64,000 nucleotides of DNA from Streptomyces sp. TS71-3 (GCF_018327685.1 NZ_BNEL01000003.1:1798001-1862000); one strand, 5' to 3'. Shown: positions 1 to 8,637, counted from the stretch's first letter. The notes: generated by a model not told the origin, from the sequence alone. Numbers and translations: made by a program.

Positions 1-150
1 ATGCGCGAGGTGCTCGACCTCGTCGCCCAGCGCCGCTTCAGCTACGCCCCCCTGGTCACGCACCGGTTCGCCCTGGACCAGGTGGACGAGGCGTTCGCCG
101 CGATGCACGCGGGTGCCGCCGACTTCGTCAAGGCGGTGGTCCTGCCCTGA
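1..150 (+). CDS. Zinc-type alcohol dehydrogenase (MDR), C-terminal fragment cut by window edge
   Basis: The frame open at base 1 encodes 49 residues ending in TGA at 148-150. The sequence (…HRFALDQVDEAF…GAADFVKAVV…) is the typical last segment of medium-chain zinc-dependent dehydrogenases, where the C-terminal helix and strand close the catalytic domain. The in-frame ATG at base 1 is an internal methionine by inference, because a complete MDR enzyme is about 340 residues. No catalytic residue lies in the visible part, so the substrate cannot be inferred. It is convergent with the GntR gene, with 67 bp between the stop codons. Confidence 0.75.
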   Translation: MREVLDLVAQRRFSYAPLVTHRFALDQVDEAFAAMHAGAADFVKAVVLP

Positions 151-217
151 CCGACGGTGCGGGGACATGGGGGAGCGGCGCCGCGCGAGGCCGTGCGCGC
201 CGGCAGGGGCCGGCCGC

Positions 218-979
218 TCAGTCGTAGGAGCGGGCGAAGGAGGTGCGCAGCCGGTAGCGGTCGCCCGCGTACCGGATCGTCGACAGGAACAGCGGCTCCT
301 GCTGGGCGCCCAGGGCGACCTGGTGCATCACCAGCAACGGGTCGCCCGGTGCCATCCCGAGGTGCTCGGCGGCGCGTTCGTCCGCCTTGGTCGCCTCGAT
401 GGTGCTGTCGGCGCGCACCGGCTCCACCCCCGCCTCTTCGAGCGTCGAGTACAGCGAGCGGGTGCGGAAGTCGACCTCCGCGAGATCCGGTGCGAGGGCC
501 ATGGGAACCCGGCTCAGATCCAGCGCGATGGCCACGTCGTCGAGCAGGCGGACCCGCTCCAGCCGGAACAGCGGGGTCCCCGGCGCGATCCCGAGCCGCT
601 CGGCCTCGTCGAGGCTGGCCGGCTCGCTCGTGGCACGCAGCACCTGCGAGTGCGGCTTCAGGCCCATCCGGGCGGCCGTCTCGCTGAACGATTCGAGGCT
701 GTTGGGCCACTCCTTCTTCGGCGCGCTCCGGGCGACGTACCAGCCGCGACCGTGCGACGCGCTGAGCTCGCCGCGCTCCACCAGGTGCCCGAGCGCCTTG
801 CGCAGGGTGACGCGGCTGATGCCGAGCTGGGTGCAGAGCTCACGCTCGGGAGCGAGCCGCGCGCCGGGCTTGAGGTTCCCCTTCTCGATCTCACCGTGGA
901 TCAGGTTGACCGCCTGGATCCACAGGGGTTCGGAGTAGCCCGGCAGAATCGCACCCGCGACGTCGCGAGAGTCGTCCAT
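218..979 (-). CDS. GntR-family (HutC/UTRA type) transcriptional regulator
   Basis: A 253-residue protein. Residues about 15-80 form the GntR winged helix (PERELCTQLGISRVTLRKAL, then a wing ending GRGWYV). Residues about 95-240 form a UTRA ligand-binding domain (LFRLERVRLLDDVAIALD, then LFLSTIRYAGDRYRL). Family knowledge: UTRA proteins bind small sugars or amino-acid-like ligands and repress adjacent uptake or catabolic genes. The only close neighbour is the convergent dehydrogenase fragment at the left edge, so its target is unknown. The ATG at 979 gives the normal family length. Confidence 0.9.
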   Translation of the reverse strand: MDDSRDVAGAILPGYSEPLWIQAVNLIHGEIEKGNLKPGARLAPERELCTQLGISRVTLRKALGHLVERGELSASHGRGWYVARSAPKKEWPNSLESFSETAARMGLKPHSQVLRATSEPASLDEAERLGIAPGTPLFRLERVRLLDDVAIALDLSRVPMALAPDLAEVDFRTRSLYSTLEEAGVEPVRADSTIEATKADERAAEHLGMAPGDPLLVMHQVALGAQQEPLFLSTIRYAGDRYRLRTSFARSYD

Positions 980-1236
980 ACGTCAGAGAACCCCATCATC
1001 GTCTGCGCGCCCACCGTCTCGGGGGTGGCCGGGATAAGGGCTCAGGATAGCTTTCGCCGCGGCGCTCTACCAGGAGACCGGGCCGCTCCCGAGCCTGCGG
1101 CCGGCACTGCCCCATCGGTGAACCCGGCACGCCCGCCGACGCCCACCGCCTCACACCTCGGACCCTGACCATCCCGCCAAGAGGAGGCACCAAGCGGACC
1201 GGTTGACCCCGCGCCCTCACGGCCCGTGTCCTCGTG

Positions 1237-1311
1237 CACACCGTACAGCCGCAACTCGCTCGCCAGCATCAAGCCGGTCGGCCCGCCGCCGACCACGATG
1301 ACATCGATCAT
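1237..1311 (-). pseudogene. N-terminal remnant of an FAD-dependent aromatic monooxygenase
   Basis: From an ATG at 1311 the minus strand encodes MIDVIVVGGGPTGLMLASEL followed by RLYGV. This is the beta-alpha-beta dinucleotide fold (GxGxxG) that starts PheA/TfdB-type FAD monooxygenases. After about 25 residues the frame continues into arginine/glycine-rich sequence with no family resemblance, and I find no continuation in the other minus frames before the GntR gene. It lies divergent from the TetR gene at 1707, the usual layout of a TetR-controlled monooxygenase. I infer that most of the gene was deleted. A start-proximal sequencing frameshift cannot explain the loss, because no catalytic domain follows in any frame. 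Confidence 0.6.
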
Positions 1312-1674
1312 GAAGCCCCCACGCAATGAGATTGGTCCACGGCCGGTCATGCCGCGGGATCCGACGGCACGCGCAGCTGCGCCTCGGTATCGACGCGAAT
1401 CGACGCGACGTTCCGCGGACCTGGATGCCGACAAAGGAATGGAAACGTCGCCAACCCCCGGATTTCCCCTGGTCTCGGCCTCGGCGCATGATTCTGCGCC
1501 ACGACCCGCGCCTTGCCGCAAGGCCCCCCGTGCGCTATAGGCTGATAGTGGCAAGGAGGAGACGACCTCCTTGCCTTTGCTTTTGCCGTCCGGCGTGCGC
1601 GGACGCCCTCCTCGCCGAGCGGCGCGCGGCGTGCACGGCACGGGTGGCACACGCGGCACGGTTCGCACCGAACC

Positions 1675-1693
1675 GATGGTTGACTATCAGTTG
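1675..1693 (+). promoter_or_regulatory. Putative TetR operator upstream of the TetR gene
   Basis: The 19-mer GATGGTTGACTATCAGTTG ends 13 bp before the GTG start at 1707. It aligns without gaps to two 19-mers upstream of the P450 gene at 4248-4266 and (reverse strand) 4281-4299, with consensus GATRSYYGASTATCWGTTG. The core is an inverted repeat GATR-6bp-TATC. A weaker match (ACTATCAG on the minus strand, about 1542-1549) lies further upstream near the monooxygenase remnant. Position at a regulator's own promoter suggests autoregulation; this is inference from sequence. Confidence 0.6.
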
Positions 1694-1706
1694 CTAGGAT
1701 GGCCGG

Positions 1707-2321
1707 GTGCCGACCGAATCCCCCCGACCGTTGCGCGCCGACGCGGTCCGTAATTCGGAGAAGATCGTCAGAGCCGCGCGCGAGGTCTATGCGGAACGGG
1801 GGCCGGACGCCTCCCTGGACGAGATCGCCCGGCGGGCCGGCGTGGGGATCGCGACGCTGTTCAGGCGCTTCCCCGACAAGGGCGCCCTGCTGCGCGCCGT
1901 GCTGGACCAGCAGTTCGCGGAGCAGATGGTGCCCGCCGTCGACCGGGCCCTGGAGGATGCGGATCCGCGCCGCGGGCTGGCGCTGGTGATGGAGGCCGCC
2001 CTGTCCTCGGCGGTCCGCGACTACAACGTGCTGACTGCCGCGAGGAACGCGGGGGAGCTGACGGGCGAGGTCGGCGACCGGTTCTTCGACGCCCTGGAAC
2101 TCCTCGTGGAGCGCGGCCGGCGGGCCGGGGTGATCCGCGACGATCTCGTGCCGGAGGATCTGCGCCGGATCATGGCCATGCTGGTCAGCGTGCTGTGGAC
2201 GATGGATCCCGCCGAGGGTGGCTGGCGCCGTTACGTCGCTCTGTTGCTCGACGGGCTCTCCCCGGCCGCGGCCGGCCCCCTGCCCTGCCCCGCCCCCGCT
2301 CTGCGGCGTTCCGAGTACTGA
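1707..2321 (+). CDS. TetR/AcrR-family transcriptional regulator
   Basis: A 204-residue protein with a GTG start. Residues about 12-60 form the TetR helix-turn-helix (IVRAAREVYAERG, LDEIARRAGVGIATLFRRF). The rest is a helical ligand/dimer domain of the SBP/HapR-like type common in actinomycetes (DDLVPEDLRRIMAMLVSVLW). A candidate operator ends 13 bp before the start, and matching sites lie upstream of the P450-ferredoxin operon. The likely role is repression of itself and of that operon. The start has only a weak Shine-Dalgarno sequence (AGGATGG), so translation may be near-leaderless. It is convergent with the ferredoxin gene. Confidence 0.9.
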   Translation: MPTESPRPLRADAVRNSEKIVRAAREVYAERGPDASLDEIARRAGVGIATLFRRFPDKGALLRAVLDQQFAEQMVPAVDRALEDADPRRGLALVMEAALSSAVRDYNVLTAARNAGELTGEVGDRFFDALELLVERGRRAGVIRDDLVPEDLRRIMAMLVSVLWTMDPAEGGWRRYVALLLDGLSPAAAGPLPCPAPALRRSEY

Positions 2322-2407
2322 GGGCGCGGAGAGCGCTGACGCGGAAGGCCCGGGTGCGCGGCGAGAGGCAACCCCGGACGTCCGGCTACGCGGCGAAAGG
2401 TGGCGCC

Positions 2408-2490
2408 GCAGGCCCGGATGCTGGCGCGGAGGGTCCGGGAACTGGTGCGGAGGGCCCGCGTACCGGCCCGGAAAGCCCGGCGGAGGCCTC
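2408..2490. repeat. Degenerate 21-bp tandem repeat between convergent genes
   Basis: About three and a half imperfect copies of a 21-bp GC-rich unit of the form GGgCCCGGrwnctGGyGCGGA lie between the stop codons of the TetR gene (2321) and the ferredoxin gene (2513). No open frame of recognisable type is present in this interval. Similar degenerate repeats follow other genes in this window. Confidence 0.5.
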
Positions 2491-2512
2491 GCCTCCGCCG
2501 GACCTCCTTCAC

Positions 2513-2716
2513 CTACCGCCCCTCGTCGCGCAGCGAGATGGCCACCCCCGGGCACATGGCGGCGGCCTGCCTGGCCCGGCCGTGTGCCGCGGGCGCCGGG
2601 GTGTCGTCGAGGACGACGACCTTCCCCTCGTCATCGTCCTGGTCGAAGACCTCGGGTGCGGTCAGGACGCACTGACCGGACGCGACGCACTTGTCCCGGT
2701 CGACTTCCACCTGCAT
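2513..2716 (-). CDS. Ferredoxin, [3Fe-4S] type, P450 partner
   Basis: A 67-residue acidic protein with Cys10, Cys16 and Cys55-Pro in the pattern CxxxxxC…CP. This is typical of the single-cluster 3Fe-4S ferredoxins that donate electrons to actinobacterial P450s. The second cysteine of a full 4Fe-4S motif is absent, as expected for a 3Fe-4S cluster. I chose the ATG at 2716 because AGGAGA stands just upstream; a longer frame to 2782 lacks this. It follows the P450 gene on the same strand after a 59-bp gap, so the pair is probably one operon. The electron source (a ferredoxin reductase) is not encoded nearby. Confidence 0.92.
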   Translation of the reverse strand: MQVEVDRDKCVASGQCVLTAPEVFDQDDDEGKVVVLDDTPAPAAHGRARQAAAMCPGVAISLRDEGR

Positions 2717-2775
2717 GGATTCTCCTGAAGGGTCGTCCGGCGGTCCGGCCGTGGGTTCGCCTGGCTGGGCGGTCG

Positions 2776-3990
2776 TCACCACAGCACGGGGACGGTGTTG
2801 ACACCACCGGTGAGGCGTTCGGAGTGCTCGCGCAGGGTGTACGGGTCCGCGGCCAGGCGCAGGCCGGGGAAGCGCCGGAAGAGGGAGGTGAACGCGATGC
2901 GCATCTCGGTGCGGGCCAGGGCGTTTCCGATGCAGTAGTGGCCGCCGTGGCCGAAGGCCAGGTGCGCGTTGGGCGCGCGGTCCGGGTCGAAGGCGTCCGG
3001 CTCGGCGAAAGCCTCCCCGTCCCGGTTGGCGGCGTTGATGGCCACGAGCACCGCGTCGCCGCGGGCGACGGTGACCCCGCCGATCTGCACGTCCTCGCGC
3101 GCGTAGCGCATGAGGCCGAGGCCGCCCGGGGCGGACAGGCGCAGGATCTCCTCCACCGTCGCCTGGACGAGCCCTTCGGGGTCGGCGGCGAACCTGTCGC
3201 GCCGGGCGGGATCGATCAGCAGGAAGAGCGTGCCGAAGTCGATACGGGTCGAGGTGGTCTCGTGGCCGGCGAAGAGCAGGCCCGCCGCGAGCCGGGTCAT
3301 GTCGTCCTCGGTGAAGGTGGGGTCCTCGGCCTGCACCTTGAGGATGTCGGTGACGACGTCCTGCCCGGGCCGCTCGCGCTTGGCCTCGGCCACCCGGCCC
3401 ATGTACGCCTGGAAGTCCGCCATCGCCTCCTGCGCGTCACTGCCGCCGTCGAGGATGCCGATCCGCTCGGACCATCCCCTCAGCAGGTCGCGGTCGGACT
3501 GCGACACGCCCAGCAGTTCGCAGATCACCTGCACCGGGAGGGGGAAGGAGAGCAGGTCGTGCAGGTTGACCGGGGTGTCCGGGCTGTCGGCGCGGGCGCG
3601 CTCCATGTCGTCCAGGCAGCCGTCGGCCAGCTCCTGGATCCTGCTGCTGAGCCGGCGCATGCGCGGTGCGGAGAACGCGGGCGTGAGAACCCTGCGCATC
3701 CGGGTGTGCTCGCGCTCCTCGTCCTCGAAGCTGCCGGTCGGCCCGGACTGGATCGCGGCGCCGGAGATCTTCGACGCCTTCTCGGGGGCGGGGTGCGCCT
3801 TGCCGAAGCGCCGGTCGCCCAGGATCGTGCGGGCCTCGTCGTAGGCCGTCACCAGCCAGGCCGGGTCCCCGGCGGGCGTCGTGACCCGGGACAGCGGCCC
3901 CTTGTCGCGCAGCTGGGCGAACAGCGGCGCGAGGTCCATGGGGTTGGGGCGGGTGAAGGGCAGTTGCGGTGCGGAGGTGGGGGTGGTCAT
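2776..3990 (-). CDS. Cytochrome P450
   Basis: A 404-residue soluble class I P450. The I-helix oxygen-activation motif AGHETTS lies near residue 245. The K-helix ExxR (EEILR) is present. The haem-binding loop [10 protein letters not shown] has its cysteine at about 353, followed by NALARTE. The ATG at 3990 is preceded by AGGAGAG at good distance. Upstream frame extensions are repetitive shadow sequence. The adjacent ferredoxin is its probable redox partner. Two inverted copies of a 19-mer also found at the TetR promoter lie about 260 bp upstream, suggesting TetR control. The substrate cannot be told from sequence; I do not assign a CYP family. Confidence 0.95.
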   Translation of the reverse strand: MTTPTSAPQLPFTRPNPMDLAPLFAQLRDKGPLSRVTTPAGDPAWLVTAYDEARTILGDRRFGKAHPAPEKASKISGAAIQSGPTGSFEDEEREHTRMRRVLTPAFSAPRMRRLSSRIQELADGCLDDMERARADSPDTPVNLHDLLSFPLPVQVICELLGVSQSDRDLLRGWSERIGILDGGSDAQEAMADFQAYMGRVAEAKRERPGQDVVTDILKVQAEDPTFTEDDMTRLAAGLLFAGHETTSTRIDFGTLFLLIDPARRDRFAADPEGLVQATVEEILRLSAPGGLGLMRYAREDVQIGGVTVARGDAVLVAINAANRDGEAFAEPDAFDPDRAPNAHLAFGHGGHYCIGNALARTEMRIAFTSLFRRFPGLRLAADPYTLREHSERLTGGVNTVPVLW

Positions 3991-4247
3991 GGTCTCTCCT
4001 CGCGGGCTCGTGCCGGATCGGTGTTCCATCCGTCTGCCGCACGCCGCCCCAGCGCGGGGACGGGATGCGGTGGCACTGCCGCGGTGGATCCCGCGCCCCG
4101 GTCCCCGCAGCGGAACGGCCCTGGCCGTGGACCGCCCCCGGCCTGCCCCTTCGGCAGCGCTGCCGGCAGACTCCCCTGCCCGGCCGCTGCGTTCGCCCCA
4201 TGAGGTGGCCCTTTCGCGGGTGGCTCCCCGTCCACCACCAGGTAAGT

Positions 4248-4299
4248 GATACCTGACTATCTGTTGTGCGGAGCGTAACACAACTGATACTCGGCTATC
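4248..4299. promoter_or_regulatory. Paired inverted operators upstream of the P450-ferredoxin operon
   Basis: GATACCTGACTATCTGTTG (4248-4266, plus strand) and GATAGCCGAGTATCAGTTG (minus strand of 4281-4299) face each other across 14 bp. Each carries the GATA-6bp-TATC inverted repeat and each matches the site at the TetR promoter (1675-1693). The segment is locally AT-rich, as a promoter would be. It is about 260 bp from the P450 start, implying a long untranslated leader or a start site closer to the gene that I cannot see. Confidence 0.55.
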
Positions 4300-4615
4300 G
4301 GAAGCGTGGCCGGGTTCCGGCCGGAACGCCGCCTGGCGCGTACGGCTGTTGGGGCAGGCCGCTGCGTTCCGCCGTTCGGACGGGTCGACTTGATCCGCTT
4401 GCGTGGCCCTTGGCCTCCCCTTCCTTCGGCTCCCTTCGGGTGCCGGGTGCCGGATACCGCGGGCCGGAAGTTGACCGGATTCCTCCGCCGGACGGGCCGT
4501 GGCCGCGCACCCGATCCGGCCTCGGCGCGCATGCGCTGTTCCCGGCCCGCCCCGGGTGGTGACGGGGGGACGGACCGGGAGCCGGGGTGCGGAGTCGGGC
4601 GGGAGGCGCGTGGCG
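4300..4615. other. Gene-free interval
   Basis: Between the operator pair and the terminator of the protease-like gene I see no open frame with a recognisable product and no ribosome binding site-linked start. The open frames here are arginine/proline/glycine-rich shadows in all six frames. Confidence 0.5.
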
Positions 4616-4640
4616 GCGCCGACCGGAGAGCGGTCGGCGC
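4616..4640 (-). terminator. Hairpin terminator after the protease-like gene
   Basis: A perfect 10-bp stem, GCGCCGACCG (4616-4625) paired with CGGTCGGCGC (4631-4640) around a GAGAG loop, begins 20 bp beyond the stop codon of the minus-strand protease-like gene. There is no T-run, as is usual for factor-independent terminators in high-GC actinomycetes. Confidence 0.6.
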
Positions 4641-4660
4641 GCTGGTGGCCGCCGCCTGCC

Positions 4661-5545
4661 TCAGCTCGGATTGAGCTTGATGGCGAAGGCGTTGAAGATG
4701 TCGCCCACGTCGACCCAGAGGATGGATCGCAGATCAGAGGTGAAGTGACCGCTCACGATCCCGTTGATCTGGCGGGAGTCGGGGTCGTTGATGGTGATCA
4801 CCGGGCCGTTCGTGTACACGACGTCGTTGACGTTGTAGCAGTGCCCCGCGGTCACCAGCCACTGCCGGCCGTCCCACGTGCTGATCGCGGGGATCCCGCT
4901 GGTGCAGTAGGACGGGCCGCCCAGGCTCCCGCCGAGCGCGGCGCCGCCGTAGAACGGGGCGGTGTCGCTCTCCCGGCTCGTGGGGGTGGCCGTCGTGCCC
5001 TGCTGGACGTCGACCGGGACGGCGGACCGGCGCGTGCCGAAGTACGTGCGTGCGGCGCCGGTGTCCTTCGCCAGAACGGTGATCTTGCTGCCGTCCACCG
5101 CCGCCGAGGCGCCGAGCATGGTGAAGGGCAGGTCGGAGGCCTCGTCGTGCAGCGAGGTGATGGTCTCGTGCAGCTCGGCCCGGGTGTGCTGTCCCTGCTT
5201 GAACGTGATGTGCGCGGAGCCGGGCTTCGTGGCGCTCCTCCGCATGTCGCGGAGGAACGAGTCCGCTTCCTTCAGCGAGGTGAGGTACACGTTGACGCCC
5301 CGGTATCCAGGGGCGATCTCGGCACCGCTGAAGACGTCCTGCCGTTGCCCCTGGCCGACCATGGTGGCGGACTGGGCCGCCTGTCTGAGCGGGGCGAGGA
5401 CCTTCGCCTGCCGGTCCGGCGACATGGCCGCCATCTGGCTGTCCGTGTAAGGGAGCGGCTCGCCGGCCGAAGCCTGGTGAGCCAGCAGTGGCAGCAGCAG
5501 TAACGGCGCCGCGGCCAGAATTCCGTACTTCATGCGCGAGAACAT
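4661..5545 (-). CDS. Secreted S1-type (chymotrypsin-like) protease homologue, lacking the Ser region
   Basis: A 294-residue protein. Residues 1-27 are a Sec signal peptide with a long leucine-rich core and an ASA cleavage site. Residues about 30-185 resemble the propeptide of Streptomyces S1E proteases. The mature start (about 195 on) has the CTSG element and the catalytic-His motif TAGHC with its disulfide partner cysteine. Only about 60 residues follow. The GDSGG nucleophile motif is missing, where an active family member would have about 150 more residues. The ATG at 5545 has AAGGGG just upstream. I infer a truncated, probably proteolytically inactive protein. A structural or binding role, or recent decay, are alternatives. 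Confidence 0.7.
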   Translation of the reverse strand: MFSRMKYGILAAAPLLLLPLLAHQASAGEPLPYTDSQMAAMSPDRQAKVLAPLRQAAQSATMVGQGQRQDVFSGAEIAPGYRGVNVYLTSLKEADSFLRDMRRSATKPGSAHITFKQGQHTRAELHETITSLHDEASDLPFTMLGASAAVDGSKITVLAKDTGAARTYFGTRRSAVPVDVQQGTTATPTSRESDTAPFYGGAALGGSLGGPSYCTSGIPAISTWDGRQWLVTAGHCYNVNDVVYTNGPVITINDPDSRQINGIVSGHFTSDLRSILWVDVGDIFNAFAIKLNPS

Positions 5546-6019
5546 GAAACCCCTTGCGTCGAATGAGGGAGGAGCCGTGCATGCGCAGAGCAGGAAGGCT
5601 AACGGGCCGTTTTGCGCGCTTCCAGGGCTCTGGACGGAATATGTGCTCCGCAGCCGCTATCTGGTCAGGCGAGTGCTTCGAGGAGTTTGTCGGCAATCCA
5701 TCTGGCCGTATGCGCGGACGATTTGTTCGAGTCTGATGAGCCCCCAGGCGCCACTCGGCTCCACGGGGGTCACGCACGGAGGAAACGCGGGATGAGCTGG
5801 TGTGACGCGGCCGCCGCGGGAAGCGCGAGGGGGCCGTGTCGCGGTGGCGTGTGGGCCCCGGTGACTGGCCGGATAGTTCGCCGGAAAGGCGCGGTACCGC
5901 AGATGCGGCCGAGGCGGCCGAGGTGACGGGCGGCTGCCGGGTCGCGAATTCCTCGCCCCCCTTACCGCGAAAGACCGCCAACCGCGCTGACACCGCGGCG
6001 CCTGGTATAGAAACGTCGC
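5546..6019. other. Gene-free interval between divergent genes
   Basis: About 470 bp separate the protease-like gene from the nitrilase-family gene. Both start codons face this interval, so it must hold two promoters, but I cannot point to convincing -35/-10 hexamers. The short frames present show no family resemblance. Confidence 0.5.
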
Positions 6020-6871
6020 ATGGCGGACCGCATCCGGATAGCAGCAGCGCAGAGCCCGGTCACGTGCGACCCCGTGGCCAATGGAAAAGCGGTGCGTGAG
6101 CTGATGGTGGCCGCCCATGAGGCCGGTGCCCGGCTCGTGCACTTTCCGGAGGGGGCGATCTCGGGTTGTCCCGGGGGGCCCGAGGAGAAGCGGGCGCTGG
6201 CCGGCTGGGCCATCGACTGGGAGCCGGTGCGCGACCAGTTGGAGCGGACAGCCAGGCTGGCGGGCGATCTCAGGCTGTGGATCGTCGTCGGATCCAGCCA
6301 CCGGCTGACCCCGCCCAACCGGCCGCACAACAGCCTCTACGTCATCTCCGACGAGGGCAGGCTGACCGGCCGCTACGACAAGCGCCGGTGCTCGCACACG
6401 GAGATCACGGGCTGGTACTCACCCGGGTTCGAGCCGCTGACCTTCGACGTCGACGGCTTCCGGTTCGGCGGCGCCCTGTGCATCGAGGTCAACTTCCCGG
6501 AGCTCTTCGCCGAGTACCGCGAGCTGGGCGTGGACTGCGTCCTGTTCTCCTCGTTCTCCGAGGACCCGGTGTTCGACGTGCTGGCCCGCGCGCACGCGGC
6601 GTCCCACACCTACTGGGTCAGCACATCCGTTCCGGCGCAGCTCAGCACCGCCATGTCCGCGGGCGTCATCGGCCCGCACGGTTCCTGGCTGGACCGCTGC
6701 CCGGCGGACGGCACGGCAGCGCTCGCCTGCGTGGACCTCGACCGCACCGACCCCGGCCTCGACATCGCACTGAACAAGGCCCGGCCCTGGCGCGGCATCT
6801 CCCGGGCCGGCCAGATCTACGAGGCCCGTCGCGTCAGCGACTCGCGCAGCACGGATCGCACCCGTTTCTGA
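6020..6871 (+). CDS. Carbon-nitrogen hydrolase (nitrilase superfamily)
   Basis: A 283-residue cytoplasmic hydrolase with the Glu-Lys-Cys catalytic triad of the superfamily: Glu in HFPEGAISG (about residue 44), Lys in RYDKRRCSHTE (about 120) and Cys in GGALCIEVNFPE (about 157). Family members hydrolyse nitriles, aliphatic amides or N-carbamoyl groups. The substrate class cannot be read from these motifs. Length and domain boundaries are normal. The ATG at 6020 has no strong ribosome binding site, but the conserved start (IRIAAAQSPV) fixes it. It is a stand-alone gene with no obvious pathway partner nearby. Confidence 0.88.
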   Translation: MADRIRIAAAQSPVTCDPVANGKAVRELMVAAHEAGARLVHFPEGAISGCPGGPEEKRALAGWAIDWEPVRDQLERTARLAGDLRLWIVVGSSHRLTPPNRPHNSLYVISDEGRLTGRYDKRRCSHTEITGWYSPGFEPLTFDVDGFRFGGALCIEVNFPELFAEYRELGVDCVLFSSFSEDPVFDVLARAHAASHTYWVSTSVPAQLSTAMSAGVIGPHGSWLDRCPADGTAALACVDLDRTDPGLDIALNKARPWRGISRAGQIYEARRVSDSRSTDRTRF

Positions 6872-7026
6872 GGCGCTCGTCCCGGCCGCACCGCCGCCGT
6901 CCATCCCCGCCGTCCCTCCACGCGCTCGCCGGTCATATCCGAATCCGCCGGGCTGTTAACTCCGATGTCGCAAGCCATCAATGACCGCCGCCTCGCGCGT
7001 TCCCCCGCCTCGCGGAGGGTCGGGGC

Positions 7027-8292
7027 ATGGTGATCACCTCCCGGCAGCGAACCGGAATGACGCGTGCCGCCGCGGCCGCGGCCGCCGCACTGAGCCTCGT
7101 TCTCGTCCCGACCCACCACGTGGAGGCCGCCGGTGCGGCCCTCCCGCTCGGTGACGCCGATCTCCCGGAGGCGCGCAGCACCCAGAGCCTGGCCGACGGC
7201 GTCACGCTGACCCGCATCGTCCGGGGGACCGAGCCCGCCCCGGCCGACCAGATCAACACCACGCCGCGCGGCCCCTGGGTCGTCAACGTCCTGACGATCG
7301 ACCCCCACAAGACCCGCGGGCACCTGGAGGCGACCTACGGGCCGGACCTGGCGAAGACCGAGCCGGTCACCGACCTCGTCCGCTCCTCGGGCGCCCTGGC
7401 CGGCGTCAACGCCTCCTTCTTCACCTTCACCGCCAGCGAGCAGTACCCCGGCGACCCGGTGGGCCTCGGCCTGTACGGCGGAAAGCTGCTCAGCGAGCCC
7501 ACGACCGACCCCACCGAGGCCGACTTCGTCGTGGACTCCAAGAGCAACCGCGCCCTGATGGGCCGGCTGAAGTGGTCCGGCGGTGTCCAGAACCGGAAGA
7601 CCAGGGCGGCACTGCCGCTGGAGTACGTCGACCACCCGCCGGTGGTGCCCGCCGACTGCGCGGACCTCACCGACCAGACGCAGTGCACCACGCCGGGCGA
7701 CGTGGTCCGGTTCACCCCCGAGTTCGCCGGCTCCACCCCCTCGGGCAACGGAGTCGAGGTCGTCCTCGACCGCAAGGGCTGCGTGGTCCGGACGTCGGGG
7801 ACCCGCGGCACGCAGCTGGCGGCCGGCCAGACGTCGTTGCAGGCCACCGGCCGGGACGCGTTGACGCTGCTCCAGGTCGCCGGCGAGGGGTGCGTGAACA
7901 CCACGTCCAGGCTGACCGACGAGCAGGGCCGCGAACTCCCCATGAGCTCCGGGCTGTACGGCGTGACCGGGCGCTACCGCCTGACCGCCGGTGGCAAGGT
8001 GGTCGTGCCGCCGGGCAGCGGCAGCTTCTTCGACCGCAACCCGCGCACCATCGCCGGTACGACACGGCAGGGCTCGATCGTGCTCGCCACGATCGACGGC
8101 CGCATGGTCACGAGCGTGGGCACCACGATGGACGAGACCGCCGCCGTCGCCAATGCGTTGGGCCTGGACGACTCCATCAACCTCGACGGCGGCGGCTCCA
8201 CCACCCTGTCCGTCAAGGGCGACCTGGTGAACCAGCCGAGCGGGCCCATCCGGTCGGTCGGCGACGCGCTGGTCTTCGTCGACCACCGCTAG
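7027..8292 (+). CDS. Secreted phosphodiester glycosidase (NAGPA) domain protein
   Basis: A 421-residue protein with a signal peptide (residues about 1-34, hydrophobic alanine run, VEAAGA cleavage). The remainder contains hallmarks of the NAGPA/phosphodiester glycosidase domain: GVNASFF near residue 125 and LDGGGSTTL near 390. Family members include the human enzyme that uncovers mannose-6-phosphate and several Bacillus and phage exoproteins. In Streptomyces the substrate is unknown; a cell-wall or exopolysaccharide phosphodiester is an inference. A large insertion with four cysteines (DCADL…QCTTP…KGCVV…GEGCVN) sits in the middle, probably two disulfides. The TAG stop codon is part of the CTAG repeat flanking the downstream MITE. 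Confidence 0.88.
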   Translation: MVITSRQRTGMTRAAAAAAAALSLVLVPTHHVEAAGAALPLGDADLPEARSTQSLADGVTLTRIVRGTEPAPADQINTTPRGPWVVNVLTIDPHKTRGHLEATYGPDLAKTEPVTDLVRSSGALAGVNASFFTFTASEQYPGDPVGLGLYGGKLLSEPTTDPTEADFVVDSKSNRALMGRLKWSGGVQNRKTRAALPLEYVDHPPVVPADCADLTDQTQCTTPGDVVRFTPEFAGSTPSGNGVEVVLDRKGCVVRTSGTRGTQLAAGQTSLQATGRDALTLLQVAGEGCVNTTSRLTDEQGRELPMSSGLYGVTGRYRLTAGGKVVVPPGSGSFFDRNPRTIAGTTRQGSIVLATIDGRMVTSVGTTMDETAAVANALGLDDSINLDGGGSTTLSVKGDLVNQPSGPIRSVGDALVFVDHR

Positions 8293-8524
8293 GTCGTGTC
8301 CGGCGGATCTTCGTGGATCAGCCTGTGGCGTCTGGTGCCGTGCATCGCAAGGCGGAGGATCGTCCTCGTACGGGGCGTACCCGGATGACTCCGACAACGC
8401 GGCGAGGTGCGGTGCTGGGGGCACTCCCCCACTGCCCTGAACGGGCGTGGGAGGTACCCCCACCCACGCCCTTCAGGCAGTGGGGGAGTCGCGGGCCCAC
8501 GAAGATCCGCCGGACACGACCTAG
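8289..8524. mobile_element. MITE with perfect 28-bp terminal inverted repeats and CTAG ends
   Basis: Bases 8289-8316 (CTAGGTCGTGTCCGG…) and 8497-8524 (…CCGGACACGACCTAG) are perfect reverse complements over 28 bp. CTAG at each outer end fits a target duplication of IS5-type transposons, whose target is YTAR. The 236-bp element encodes no transposase, so it would be a non-autonomous derivative. Inside is a long imperfect palindrome (8423-8451 against 8463-8489) able to fold into a hairpin, also present in the element at 61179. The left CTAG supplies the stop codon of the upstream gene. The parental IS identity is inferred from end and target only. Confidence 0.8.
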
Positions 8525-8637
8525 TACGGCGCCGCCGCTGCAAGACGCGCCGGGGCTGGTCGGCGGCGGGGTTCCTCGGCGTTCCCGGCGGGAGGTGGTG
8601 CTCCCGCCGGGAGGCGTCCGGCGCGTCCGGCACCCGC

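Noticed and set aside
2717..2782. 22-residue N-terminal extension of the ferredoxin
   Set aside because: AGGAGA directly precedes the ATG at 2716, and the shorter protein matches the family length.
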